Positions 39,901 to 49,679 of a stretch of DNA of 50,483 nucleotides are shown in pieces. The stretch spans positions 1-50,483 of the forward strand of contig DHQL01000018.1 in NCBI GenBank assembly GCA_002408085.1, written 5' to 3'. Positions within the stretch are counted from its first letter, which is position 1; the number at the start of each line of letters is the position of its first letter. The notes under the pieces are model-generated. The model saw only the letters and a list, made by a program, of their open reading frames with translations. It was not told the DNA's origin and did no database searches. A program made the position numbers and the translations under genes. Source of the stretch: Spirochaeta sp. UBA5339 (lineage in GTDB: Bacteria > Spirochaetota > Spirochaetia > DSM-2461).

Positions 39901-42135
39901 TTACTCGCCCTTATCATCCCCTACTCCCTGGAGGACGGGACGGCTGGTTCCCATTTTCCAGACGGTATTGAAATCCCATCCAATACCGTCAAGAAATATC
40001 TGATTCATAAATTGATCACTTGTCAAATCACGTCCGTTATTGTCATCACTATTATCTGAATTGATTACAGTGCCTTGAATATTCCTCATTGAACTATTCG
40101 CATAGATATTTTCAGCAGTAATCTCTGAACTAACCTGAAAACTGTAAATCCTGCCTGTAGTTAATCCATAAAGGTAGTCATTGAAAGCAATCAGGCTTGT
40201 CAGTTCTCCCCCAGTCAACAAGTTACCGACAATACCTCCGGTATAGTTAACAGGTCCGCTATCATAGGTAATATTACCTGTGGCATAGCAGTGTGAAATA
40301 TCTGTATTGTAGCTATACCCTGCCAACCCTCCTGCCATATTACCGGTACCGGAATTCTGGAAAAATGTTTGAGTGGAATAACAGTCAATGATCTTGCTTC
40401 CAGACGATACATTCGAACTGCTGCGCCCTGTTAGGCCGCCCCAGGAATCAATATCTCCATAGAAGTAAGCACTGCCGGAAGTGAAAGACTCTGAAACTTT
40501 ACTGCTTGTAAGTGAGCCGACCAGACCACCAGCATATCCAATATTTGTATCTGACCCCGTATTCAATTCCATATTTGAATACGAATGCGATATTCGGCTG
40601 TCAGAGAGTTCACCCACCAGTCCGCCGATCACGGCGCCCTTATTGGCATTTTTAACAACAAGGATTCCTGCAGATGCACTTACATTTTTTATAACAGCGT
40701 CATTCGAGGCTTTTCCAATCACCAGCCCGAAAGTATCGAGATCTGTTGCCGTTATCCTTATATAAAAATCCTGCAGATGGATATTTTTTATAGTTCCGCC
40801 GGAGACTTTTGAAAAAAGACCACCCTCAATTCTGCCTCCTTCTGTTGATCCAAATCCTGTATTAAGTGAAAAATCAAGCCCTGAGATAGTAAGATAATCT
40901 CCATCAAAGACCCCGGTAAAATCATCCAGTACTGAATAATGGCTGTCGGAAAGGGCAACAAGGTTTTGCAACTGTAAATAATAGGCATCAGCCGGATAGG
41001 GACTTCCTGCTACACCAATCCAGCTGAATGCTTCCAGCCTATCAATCTGAAAAGGGTTATCCGAACTACCCTCACCATCGAGAGCTGTATCCCATTCAGC
41101 ATGGAGTTCAAGATCTTCATATATGATTAGATTTTTGGTATCTACAGGATTTCCATTACTGTCAGACCATCCTGAAATACTGTAATAGAGATTCACAAAA
41201 CCCAAATATTCTTCGCTCAAGACTTCCAGTAGGCTCCCTGCAGGGATACTGTTCTGAGTAAAAGAGACTTCATCACTTGCTGATGTGTTCTGATAGTAAG
41301 TCACGGAATATACCAGTTCTTCCCAGACGGGATGAATAGTAATATCATATGTTATATCAGTTCCCAGTTCGACTGTATCACCAGCTTCAAAATCAATGGC
41401 TTGAGCACCTGAAGATGTAGCCCACCCCAGAAACTGGTATCCCGTCTTCTTCAAACTCCCCTGACCGGCAAGTGTTACTTTATCTCCTGGATACCCCCAC
41501 TGACTGGATGGCGTCTGCCCCTCGGCATCTCCGATATCGTACTGTAGCCTGATAACCGCTTGTTCTCCACATATACCATACAGGGTGGTATCCTCTGTAA
41601 GATAGATTTGATCACCGAACATATAAAAAGGACCTTTGCCATCAGGGCTCGTACACCATCCGATCCAGTACTGCATATCCAGATATGCTGCCACAGAAAG
41701 AGGAACGTCAAAGGTTGTAACCTGATCGGCCTCCAGTTCCCCCTCATAGCCCTCTGCGAAATAACAGAGGGTGTACTCATTCTTCTGCCAAACTGCCCAG
41801 AGTATAATATTTGAGGTGCTGAAGGTAAAAATATCGCCGGGGAAGTAATCAACACTCCCCTCTTCGGTCAGACTCCAGCCCTGAAAGCTGTAGTGCTCCG
41901 ACTGCATACTCCCCTGATCTTTTATCACTGCTTCCTTGTCCCTGATATAGATCTCACTGTCCACGGGCGGTGAACCGGAGGCGATCTCACTGTTTCCTGA
42001 ATGATAGGTCAGTTTATAGGTGTTAATGGCGTTCACACGTTCCAGATAGTCTGAGTAATCCGATCGGGTAATCATTTCACAGCTGCAGAAGATGAGTATG
42101 ATGAAAATGAAAGTACCTGTAAGTTTATTAAACAC
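39901..42135 (-). CDS. lipoprotein with Listeria-Bacteroides and GLUG-like repeats (copy A)
   Basis: About 744 residues from a GTG at 42135, chosen because GAGGA lies 5 nt upstream (a TTG 12 bp earlier has none). The signal peptide ends in IFCSC, a probable lipobox. The following SDYSDYLERVNAINTYKLTY is shared almost word for word with copy B. InlB-type repeats run to about residue 355 and GLUG-like repeats (GGLVGELSDSRISHS, GGLVGSLTSSK, GGLAGYSYNTD, GGIVGN) to about 655. The end GWDFNTVWKMG is a common closing motif of GLUG proteins. It lies 51 bp after the second fibronectin/barrel gene and continues that operon. Confidence 0.85.
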   Translation of the reverse strand: MFNKLTGTFIFIILIFCSCEMITRSDYSDYLERVNAINTYKLTYHSGNSEIASGSPPVDSEIYIRDKEAVIKDQGSMQSEHYSFQGWSLTEEGSVDYFPGDIFTFSTSNIILWAVWQKNEYTLCYFAEGYEGELEADQVTTFDVPLSVAAYLDMQYWIGWCTSPDGKGPFYMFGDQIYLTEDTTLYGICGEQAVIRLQYDIGDAEGQTPSSQWGYPGDKVTLAGQGSLKKTGYQFLGWATSSGAQAIDFEAGDTVELGTDITYDITIHPVWEELVYSVTYYQNTSASDEVSFTQNSIPAGSLLEVLSEEYLGFVNLYYSISGWSDSNGNPVDTKNLIIYEDLELHAEWDTALDGEGSSDNPFQIDRLEAFSWIGVAGSPYPADAYYLQLQNLVALSDSHYSVLDDFTGVFDGDYLTISGLDFSLNTGFGSTEGGRIEGGLFSKVSGGTIKNIHLQDFYIRITATDLDTFGLVIGKASNDAVIKNVSASAGILVVKNANKGAVIGGLVGELSDSRISHSYSNMELNTGSDTNIGYAGGLVGSLTSSKVSESFTSGSAYFYGDIDSWGGLTGRSSSNVSSGSKIIDCYSTQTFFQNSGTGNMAGGLAGYSYNTDISHCYATGNITYDSGPVNYTGGIVGNLLTGGELTSLIAFNDYLYGLTTGRIYSFQVSSEITAENIYANSSMRNIQGTVINSDNSDDNNGRDLTSDQFMNQIFLDGIGWDFNTVWKMGTSRPVLQGVGDDKGE

Positions 42136-42186
42136 CTGTGTCCTCAATTAGTCGCAAAATATTAGTTTCAAAGCAGACCAGTTAAT

Positions 42187-43251
42187 TCAGAGCTGATATC
42201 CCCAGCGCAGAAAGAGGGAAAGAATAGCCATCTCATAGTCATCAGTCAGACCGTAGGCTCCAGTTAAGCCGATACGGTAGCAGTGTCTTCTGCGGTTAAT
42301 ATCTATCCCGGCACTGCTCTTAAGCAGGAGTGCCGTCTTTGAATCAAAAAAATCATCACTGTCCGACCAGAGCACTCCGGCTCCCAGCTGGAAAAAAGGA
42401 GTTATCCGGCTGCCCTTCTGGCTTCTGAAGAAGAGGGAGATATCCGCTCCGCCGAGGATTCCCGGATTCTCTGTAAGAGGGTCTGCCCCCGCAAAACCGA
42501 GGTGCCCCCGAAACTCCAGACCAAGACTGCGGACAAAGGGAGTCTGGGAACCGGCCTGAACCAGCAGGGCCGCTTCCGCATTCCAGAGGCTTAGAGCGGT
42601 TCTGTCACTGTCCATGGCAAATCCTGCCATGGGAGCGTAGCCCAGATGCAGGTCAAACTGGGACTCCCGGAGAGACTCCTCGGGCATATACATGGGTTTG
42701 GCGATAACCGCCTGAGACTGGGAGAATGTCAGTTCCGACGGATCAACAGCTTCGAGCTCCCAGGAACCCGCCTTCAGCCTGACCTGGTGAAAGGCAACAC
42801 TGCCGCCTCCAGCTTCATCCTCTATCCACTCCCCCTTGATCCTTCTGTTCTTATACAAAAGGTAGAATTCGGTACCGGGGTTCAGATAAGAGGGTTCAAC
42901 AAAGACATTAAAATCAATTTTAGAGAATGAGGGAACATAGACAGGCTCAGGAAGCCTGAATACGGGTACCTGGGCCCTGGTAACACTGAGTGTGATCCAG
43001 TCAGAACGGCTCAGTTCTCCTCCGAAGGGATCAAGTGCCGTTATCCTGTACTCATACTCACCGGGAACCAGATCAAGGGTCAGTTCACTCTCATTCTGCA
43101 GACTGTTGTAGAAAATATAGCCGTCTTTACTGATCTCCACACGGTAAACCGCATCCAGGTCGACCCAGCGGAGAACAACCTCATCCTGAGAGAAACAAAA
43201 TGATGCTGAAAAAAGAAGGACAGAAAATACCAGAAAAAACCGTTTTACCAT
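42187..43251 (-). CDS. exported fibronectin-like plus beta-barrel-like protein (second of pair)
   Basis: A 354-residue protein with a signal peptide (FFLVFSVLLFSASFCFS). An Ig/fibronectin-like domain (YRVEISKDGYIFYNS, PGEYEYRITALDPFGGELSRSDW, near 30-95) leads into amphipathic Gly/aromatic strands from about residue 220 that end in LSLFLRWGYQL, an outer-membrane-barrel-like finish. The upstream neighbour has the same plan and the same ALDPFGG segment, so the two are paralogues. The ATG at 43251 overlaps the neighbour's stop by 7 bp and has GGAGG upstream. Confidence 0.78.
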   Translation of the reverse strand: MVKRFFLVFSVLLFSASFCFSQDEVVLRWVDLDAVYRVEISKDGYIFYNSLQNESELTLDLVPGEYEYRITALDPFGGELSRSDWITLSVTRAQVPVFRLPEPVYVPSFSKIDFNVFVEPSYLNPGTEFYLLYKNRRIKGEWIEDEAGGGSVAFHQVRLKAGSWELEAVDPSELTFSQSQAVIAKPMYMPEESLRESQFDLHLGYAPMAGFAMDSDRTALSLWNAEAALLVQAGSQTPFVRSLGLEFRGHLGFAGADPLTENPGILGGADISLFFRSQKGSRITPFFQLGAGVLWSDSDDFFDSKTALLLKSSAGIDINRRRHCYRIGLTGAYGLTDDYEMAILSLFLRWGYQL

Positions 43252-44417
43252 CGGAATCCCCCTCCCGCATAGGGTCCCCAGACAAGGGCGCTGCGGTTCA
43301 GCAGAAAACTGCCTGAGAGACTGCATCCTAAATCAAGAAACCACCGTGGATGGGGATCAATCCGCAGAGCGGCTCCCGTTCTGAAGACAAAGTCGAAGGA
43401 GTCCATATCCTTAAGATAGAAATCATCTCCCGCATCACTGACAATCAGAAGGTCCCGGTCTATTTCAGGTGATGTATAGCGGGTGTATCCCACACCCACT
43501 GAGGCATGAATGATCAGATTTACGGGAAAGCGGAAAGGTGTTCCATAGTGTAGACCCATATTCAGTGAAATGAAATCGGCGTTTATGGTCACTGGTGTGC
43601 CGGAAGACTCCATCTCTGCCTGATTGTAAAAAACTCCGATATTCCAGCCGAAATTCCGGAATCCCGGGCGCTGACGGATCTTACGTCCCCGAAATTCATG
43701 GGCAAAGACGATACTCCCTCCCAGGAATGACTCCTTCTGATACTCAAGATTATCGCCATAGGGAAAGGTGCCGTTCCAATGGAGCTGAATATTACGGGGC
43801 CAGTCATTTTCGATTGACTCCAGTACCAGAAGGGCCTTCTCCACCCGGGCTTCCCTGCCGTCGGGGTTGGTCATTACAAAGTCCCAATCCCCGGGAAAAA
43901 GACCCGGTGTACCCTCCCACAGAAAGGCTGTATAACCTTCCATCCGTTCTTCCGGAAGCAGCTCTGCAGTGATCAGGGGAACTTCATTACCTTCCTGACT
44001 GACCAGCCTGTACCGGCTCTTTCCCCGCTCTCCATCCACGGCTCCGGAGATTCTTGCCTGAAGAGCCTGAGGCTCTGTTCCCAGTATCCAGGAGGGATGT
44101 ACCCTGGCCACAAAGGGGTAAACCTGCTCCACAATTTCAAGGGGAGACCAGTCACTGGATGCAGCCACACCGCCGAAGGGGTCCAGAGCATGGATTCTGA
44201 ACTCATAGCTTCCTTCCGGCAATATGACGGGAAGTGAGCTCTCAGAGGTGATCTGTTCCTCAATAAAGGTATCATCCTGCCTGATCTCAACCCTGTAGAA
44301 GTCAATTCCCTCCACAGCCCGCCACTCAATACGTTCCTGGGCACTAAGGGCGGAGGAAATTAGAAGAACCAGAATCAGCAGCAGGAGTCTCTTGTCAGTT
44401 TGTGTACTGCGTACCAT
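43245..44417 (-). CDS. exported fibronectin-like plus beta-barrel-like protein (first of pair)
   Basis: A 390-residue protein with a signal peptide (LLLLILVLLISSALS). The N-terminal domain reads YRVEIRQDDTFIEEQ, PEGSYEFRIHALDPFGGVAASSDW. A middle domain to about residue 205 ends in a Pro-free linker, and then barrel-like strands follow: NIQLHWNGTFPYG, GWNIGVFYNQAE, VNLIIHASVGVGYTRY, ending AGGGFRW. An outer-membrane location is inferred. The start overlaps the FecR-type gene by 23 bp, with GGAG upstream. It is part of the cyclase operon. Confidence 0.78.
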   Translation of the reverse strand: MVRSTQTDKRLLLLILVLLISSALSAQERIEWRAVEGIDFYRVEIRQDDTFIEEQITSESSLPVILPEGSYEFRIHALDPFGGVAASSDWSPLEIVEQVYPFVARVHPSWILGTEPQALQARISGAVDGERGKSRYRLVSQEGNEVPLITAELLPEERMEGYTAFLWEGTPGLFPGDWDFVMTNPDGREARVEKALLVLESIENDWPRNIQLHWNGTFPYGDNLEYQKESFLGGSIVFAHEFRGRKIRQRPGFRNFGWNIGVFYNQAEMESSGTPVTINADFISLNMGLHYGTPFRFPVNLIIHASVGVGYTRYTSPEIDRDLLIVSDAGDDFYLKDMDSFDFVFRTGAALRIDPHPRWFLDLGCSLSGSFLLNRSALVWGPYAGGGFRW

Positions 44418-46845
44418 CAGATATGATCTCCAGGGTTCGGGTAGGAATGTTAAGTTTCAGGCTGAAGGGAACTGATTCGGTCTGTGTCTGCTGTTCAATG
44501 CGCAGGTCAGGATATTTCTTGAAGCCCTGTATATTCAGAAGGAAGTTTCCCTCTTTCAAAGAGCTCAGATCCTGAAGCAGATAGGTACTGCCTTCGGTTT
44601 CAGAACTGTATAGAATCTCTCCACTCTCACTGTCTTCAATTGAAAGACGGTAGGCTTCCGAGTCTCCCGAGGCATTCCAGAGGAGCTCAAGACTCCTTTT
44701 ACCGGTCATATCAATCTCTTCATTTCGTCCGGGATAGGTGACCCGCAGCGGGGAGAGGGGCTTAAGTTCATTTACCGTAAAAAAGGAGACTTCACTCAAA
44801 GGGGCTTCAAAGCCGTCACTGTCTCTGAAATCGACATTCCACGAGTATTCACCGGGAGTCAGATCCCTTAAAACCAGCCGGTTGGAGGCTGTTCTGTAGA
44901 CCGAAGCCACCGAGTCTTTTACAACTTCTACGGTGTAGATGAACTCTCCTTCCGCCTCATTATGCCACTGAAGGATCAGTCCCTTCTGCAGTACATCAAG
45001 AAGCTCAACATCCGCCTCGTCTCCCGGAAAAAGGAGAAGGACCGGTTGATAAAGCTCTTCATCCACCATGGTAAATCGGGATTCGATTTCAGGCAGAAGA
45101 ACCTTTCCCGCCTCATCTTTAATCTCAACTCTCCAGCTGTACTCTCCCTCTCCGGGAAGAACTGCCGTATAGGATTCGCCCTTCAGAACAGTCTGGGCTA
45201 CTTTCATTCCGCTGTTTTCACTCTGTCCGTCAAGCTTTGTCAGGGTCAGTGAAGCCAGACCCGGAACATCCGCCTCCCAGAGGAAGGTCTGGCTGCCGTA
45301 GTGTGGAAGCTCGATAAGTTCACCCTTTGCCGGCTGAACAAGGCGCAGCGCATCCTCAATTGAGCGCAGCGTAAAGCTGTATACATCAGAGACGGGAACA
45401 GGTGCCCCGTCCGAAGCGATTCCCTGGACCTGCCAGAAATAGACTCCTGATTCCGCACCGGCCATCAGAGCCTTCCAGTTTCCATTCCCCTCCCAGCGGG
45501 AAACATGCTGGGTCATGCCCCTGTCTGATGCAACCAGAAGCTGATAGTTTTCCACCCCGTCCTGAGCCATCCAGCGGAAGGGGATTCCATTCTCCAGCTC
45601 CATGGAGGAGAGGATACTTCTGTCCGGAGGACTGAGCAGAAGAGTCTGTTTGAAATCCTCCAGTTTCTTCAGTGTAAAGGAAACCGGCTCCTGGGCGGGT
45701 ATCATTCCGGTATCTATGTTCCGGTAAACCGGAGAGACCCGCCACCACCACTCACCCGGGTCCAGATCTGCCAGCATAATGGAACTGGTATGAATCTCTC
45801 TGGAAAAGTTGATGGAACTGAAATCGGCATCACTGGAGAGTTCAAAAAAGTAACTGTCTGTAAACTCTGCTGCCTTCCACTGCATCAGCACCCTGGGAGA
45901 ATCTCCGCGGTACTCAACAATCCGCCCGGGGGAGGGAGATACTGTGACGGGAACGCTCTCTTTTTCTATGGTAAATGACCGGACTTCACCGGACTGACCG
46001 CTCCCCTCATCACTGATCCTCCAGAACCACTCACCGGGTTTGAAGGAGACCAGATTGCTTCTATAGGTATTGAACTCCGTAAAGTCGGGAGACTCAGAAA
46101 CCTCAAGTACAGGAGAGTCCCAGTTTTCAGCAAGGGACCAGTCGAATTCGACCTCCCTGTACTCTGCAAAACTTAATAAAATGCTCTGATCTTTCGGCTT
46201 TCTGACGACTACATCCAGGGGTGTTTCTGAAACTGAACCGCTGCTGCTGTCGATATAGAGAAGAGAGTCCATTCCGAACTCCTGGACATCATTGCCCGAA
46301 TCCACGGAGACAGACCCCTCCAGAACGGAGATCAGTGTGGGCATTCCGTCTTTCTTTTCAAGAGAGACAGTACTCTTCTGATTGACCTGTACCACAGTTC
46401 CTTCCATTGAGACAGAAAGTCCCGAGGAGGATGTGGCGATCAGATTTCCTGCTGAGAAGAATATATCCACAACCTGATCAAAGAGATTTAGACTGGCATA
46501 GGAGTTGGGACCGAATCTGAGCTCATCAGCCTTTTCTCCGTCAGCGCCGTCCAGATAAATTGAAACCTCCGAATCGTTACCGGTCTGGATTGAGTCGGAT
46601 TTATAGAGGATCTCTCCAACAGCAATATTGGTCCAATGAGACTGTCTACCCGGACGTCTTTGACTGAGCCCCTTATATGCCGTTACCCGGCCGATGGGAA
46701 CGCCCTCTGTTTCATCCAGAGAGCGGTTCAGTTCACCATAGAAAAACCAGCCGCAGACAATGGCCAGAGCCAGAAAGAAAATGATGACAAACAGGTCCTG
46801 ACGGGATAAACGCCTACTGGAGGATTTCGTATTTGACTTCTTCAT
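44395..46845 (-). CDS. membrane FecR-domain protein with fibronectin-like repeats
   Basis: An 816-residue protein: a short cytoplasmic head, one membrane helix (LFVIIFFLALAIVCGWFF, near 20-38), then a FecR domain near residues 50-200. That domain is recognised from VGEILYKSDSIQTGNDSEVSIYL and FFSAGNLIATSSSGLSVSMEGTVVQVNQ. At least five fibronectin-like repeats follow, with recurring W-W and GEWWWRVSP/PGEYSWNVDF motifs. FecR domains often sense or relay envelope signals. The ATG at 46845 overlaps the cyclase gene by 32 bp; a longer frame lies inside that gene. It is the likely bridge between the cyclase and the barrel proteins. Confidence 0.82.
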   Translation of the reverse strand: MKKSNTKSSSRRLSRQDLFVIIFFLALAIVCGWFFYGELNRSLDETEGVPIGRVTAYKGLSQRRPGRQSHWTNIAVGEILYKSDSIQTGNDSEVSIYLDGADGEKADELRFGPNSYASLNLFDQVVDIFFSAGNLIATSSSGLSVSMEGTVVQVNQKSTVSLEKKDGMPTLISVLEGSVSVDSGNDVQEFGMDSLLYIDSSSGSVSETPLDVVVRKPKDQSILLSFAEYREVEFDWSLAENWDSPVLEVSESPDFTEFNTYRSNLVSFKPGEWFWRISDEGSGQSGEVRSFTIEKESVPVTVSPSPGRIVEYRGDSPRVLMQWKAAEFTDSYFFELSSDADFSSINFSREIHTSSIMLADLDPGEWWWRVSPVYRNIDTGMIPAQEPVSFTLKKLEDFKQTLLLSPPDRSILSSMELENGIPFRWMAQDGVENYQLLVASDRGMTQHVSRWEGNGNWKALMAGAESGVYFWQVQGIASDGAPVPVSDVYSFTLRSIEDALRLVQPAKGELIELPHYGSQTFLWEADVPGLASLTLTKLDGQSENSGMKVAQTVLKGESYTAVLPGEGEYSWRVEIKDEAGKVLLPEIESRFTMVDEELYQPVLLLFPGDEADVELLDVLQKGLILQWHNEAEGEFIYTVEVVKDSVASVYRTASNRLVLRDLTPGEYSWNVDFRDSDGFEAPLSEVSFFTVNELKPLSPLRVTYPGRNEEIDMTGKRSLELLWNASGDSEAYRLSIEDSESGEILYSSETEGSTYLLQDLSSLKEGNFLLNIQGFKKYPDLRIEQQTQTESVPFSLKLNIPTRTLEIISDGTQYTN

Positions 46846-48700
46846 CACCAGAAACTTCCATATTATCGTTATAAACTCCTGTGATTCCCACAAGAGTCCT
46901 CAGTTCACCAAGAGATCTGGGCCTGGTATCATCATCCATGCGTCCCAGTACGGCATAGATCTGCTGAGCTTCCTTCTTGCCCTTAACCTTTATTCTGCTC
47001 ATGGGAACCGCTTCAAATATTCCCTTTACCTGATCATAGGTATTGCTGGATATCAGGATATCCGTACCCATGGGCTTGTTCAGGGTCTCAATCCGGCTGG
47101 CCAGATTGACGGTGTCTCCCATATGGGCCCACTCCTCTTTGGCCGATCCGCCGCCCATCAGTCCAACCGTTGCCGGTCCGCTGTTCAGACCGCAGCCGAT
47201 CTGTATAAAGGGTCTGTTTACCGATCCCCTCTCCTTGTTCAGCTCAATCAGTACCTTACGCATCTGAAGGGCACCGTTTACGGCACTCTCCGCATTGTTG
47301 GGAAGGTCGATCATACTGCCCCATACAGCCATCACCGCATCACCGATAAACTTATCCACAGTACCGCCGGATTCCTGAACACAGGGAACCATGGCCTGAA
47401 AGTAGGAAGAGAGGTTGTCCAGAACAAGCTGGGGACTCCCCATGGCCTCACTCATTGAGGTAAAGCCTCTGATATCGGAAAAGAAGACGGTGACCTGTTT
47501 GGTTTCCGCTTGATCCGGAAGGGTATTGTCTGCAATCATCTGGGCTACCTGGGGATTAACGAACTTGCTTGTTCTCTCCTGCAGACGGTCAACCTTCTCC
47601 AGTTCCGGAACCATGCTCATAAAGTTTCTGGTCAGCTGCCCCACCTCGTCATGAGTTCTGGGTTCTATGGATACATCATAGTCTCTGTTCCTGATACGCC
47701 GCGTGGCAATGGCAAGATCCTTCAGAGGGGATGAGATACGCTTTGAAAAGAAGTAGATGGCGATCATCACGATGGACAAAACCGCTCCCATCAGGGACCA
47801 GTTCAAAAGCTTTATGGACCGGACAATGCTGAAGGCGTCCTCCTCAACAACTGTTGTAATAACACCGAGGTTACCCAGGGGAATCATGGAGTAGGAACCC
47901 ACAACGCTGTTCAGGCTCTCTCCGTCCTGATAGATGATCTGTCCCTCAGAGAGTCCCTTGCTGTACATCTCATCAAACACCGGCAGATCACGGATGCTCT
48001 CTCCACCGAAGACTCTGGAGTAATCGGGATGAGCCAGAATCTCACCATCCGAGTTGACAATCATTGTTGTGGTCAGTCCCTCCTGGGTTCGGACACTCTC
48101 TGCCAGAGAGGAGCTGACATCCGCAAAAATCACCAGTGCCTCTCTTTCCATCCCCAGAAGAAAGGGAGTTATCAGGGCTACCAAAGGAGTATTCAGATTG
48201 GGAATAAGGGGGGAGATATTTAGAACAACCGTCTCTCCTGCCCGTGCCCTCTCCAGATCCTCGGAACGTGTACTCAAAATATTCTGAAGGATAAACTCTT
48301 CATTGAAAATCCGGTTGCTCCTGAACCATATTCTGTTGGAGAACTCCATCTGGCGCCCCGGGATTCCCACATAGACCAGGGAACTGAAGTTGGCGAAGAA
48401 GTCATCCACCAGATCCCCGGAACTGCCAGAAGCTGCGGCTATCTGAAATAACAGATTGCCCGTATCAAGGAGCTGTGTAATCTCCTTTTCAGCCTGCTTG
48501 CCCACAGTTCGGGACAGTGAGACATTTGTGTCTTTTACACGGTTACGGGTCTCTACTTCAAAAAAGTAGGAGGACACATAGGTGAGAGTCACCATTGAGA
48601 TGACCGTAAGAAGGGAAACAATGACTACCAGCTTAACACCGAGGGGGATTCTGACCCCCAGCTCGCGGTTGCTGATATTCAATTTTTGATTCTGATCCAT
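46814..48700 (-). CDS. membrane sensor with Cache-like domain, HAMP and class III nucleotide cyclase
   Basis: A 628-residue protein. A membrane helix near 23-45, an extracytoplasmic Cache-like domain (about 50-290), a second helix near 300-320, HAMP, and a cyclase domain near 400-600. Both metal Asp residues are present (VFFSDIRGFTSMSE, FIGDAVMAVWG), as are the substrate Lys in VDKFIGD and the Asn/Arg in MGDTVNLASRIE. It should make cAMP. The ATG at 48700 was chosen as the first start near the membrane segment; the frame opens 57 bp earlier. It heads a six-gene operon and differs in sensor from the cyclase at 7920-9578. Confidence 0.92.
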   Translation of the reverse strand: MDQNQKLNISNRELGVRIPLGVKLVVIVSLLTVISMVTLTYVSSYFFEVETRNRVKDTNVSLSRTVGKQAEKEITQLLDTGNLLFQIAAASGSSGDLVDDFFANFSSLVYVGIPGRQMEFSNRIWFRSNRIFNEEFILQNILSTRSEDLERARAGETVVLNISPLIPNLNTPLVALITPFLLGMEREALVIFADVSSSLAESVRTQEGLTTTMIVNSDGEILAHPDYSRVFGGESIRDLPVFDEMYSKGLSEGQIIYQDGESLNSVVGSYSMIPLGNLGVITTVVEEDAFSIVRSIKLLNWSLMGAVLSIVMIAIYFFSKRISSPLKDLAIATRRIRNRDYDVSIEPRTHDEVGQLTRNFMSMVPELEKVDRLQERTSKFVNPQVAQMIADNTLPDQAETKQVTVFFSDIRGFTSMSEAMGSPQLVLDNLSSYFQAMVPCVQESGGTVDKFIGDAVMAVWGSMIDLPNNAESAVNGALQMRKVLIELNKERGSVNRPFIQIGCGLNSGPATVGLMGGGSAKEEWAHMGDTVNLASRIETLNKPMGTDILISSNTYDQVKGIFEAVPMSRIKVKGKKEAQQIYAVLGRMDDDTRPRSLGELRTLVGITGVYNDNMEVSGDEEVKYEILQ

Positions 48701-48884
48701 ATATTCAATTCCAGATCGAAGGCTGCTGCTGAAAGCCATAGGGCAGTCAGAGATCACAAGATGTTACAAAATGATCCAATAGTAATTTACTAACAATTGA
48801 ACATCAAACAATATACAGCAGATCAGAAAATATATGAACACCATCCATTAAAAAATATTTTATTTGATTTCTACCAGATAAGGA

Positions 48885-49679
48885 CTACTCTCCACAGTGC
48901 TCTTCAACAGGACAGATATAGGGATATTGACTCCCCTGCTCAATGGTGCAGCGGATACCCATGGCAGTCTTCAGATTCTCTTCGGTGAGAACATCTTCGG
49001 TGCGTCCCGAGGCAAAGATTCTGCCCTCATGCATCAGGCAGAGGCTGTCGGCAAAACGGTAGGCAAGATTCAGGTCATGGACGGCCATTACAATAACAGT
49101 CCCCCTCTCCCGGCTCCGTTTCTGAAGCAGGTGCATCAGGTTGAGCTGATAGCGGATATCAAGGTTGTTTGTGGGCTCATCGAGATAGATGATGGGAGTA
49201 TCCTGAACAAAGCTCCGGGCAATGCAGACCTTCTGCAGCTCCCCGCCGCTCAGATTTCCCAGCTTCCGGAAGGCCAGGTCAGCCAGACGAAACTCATCAA
49301 CCGTACTGTCCACGATCTGCAGATCCGATTCCGAGGGGCGCCACTGGAAATAGGGCTTCCGCCCCAGCAGGAGGTAGTCATAAACGGACATATCGTGACT
49401 GTACTGGGGCTTCTGTGGAACATAGGAGAAGAACCGGGCCCTCTGGTCCACAGGGATCTTCTTCAGATCTCTGCCGCCGTAGAAGATTGTCTCTTTCTCT
49501 ATAGTCTGCAGCCCGCAGAGACAGCGGATCAGGGTCGACTTGCCGCTGCCGTTCTCTCCGATCAGTCCGATAATGCCGGGCTCATGGAAGGAGAGTTCGA
49601 TCTCCTTCAGAACCTCACGGCCGGGGTATGAGAAGCCGAGAGAGCGGACTTCAACATTCGAAGTCAGGACTTTATCCAT
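48885..49679 (-). CDS. ABC importer ATP-binding protein (FecE/BtuD type)
   Basis: A 264-residue ATPase: Walker A GENGSGKST near residue 42, signature LSGGELQ, Walker B PIIYLDEPTNNLD and switch His in AVHDLNLAYRFADS. The type serves iron-siderophore, heme, vitamin B12 or similar importers. The ATG at 49679 overlaps the permease stop by 8 bp, so the two are translationally coupled. The C-terminal tail (ICPVEEHCGE) carries two Cys. Substrate binding protein lies outside the window. Confidence 0.95.
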   Translation of the reverse strand: MDKVLTSNVEVRSLGFSYPGREVLKEIELSFHEPGIIGLIGENGSGKSTLIRCLCGLQTIEKETIFYGGRDLKKIPVDQRARFFSYVPQKPQYSHDMSVYDYLLLGRKPYFQWRPSESDLQIVDSTVDEFRLADLAFRKLGNLSGGELQKVCIARSFVQDTPIIYLDEPTNNLDIRYQLNLMHLLQKRSRERGTVIVMAVHDLNLAYRFADSLCLMHEGRIFASGRTEDVLTEENLKTAMGIRCTIEQGSQYPYICPVEEHCGE

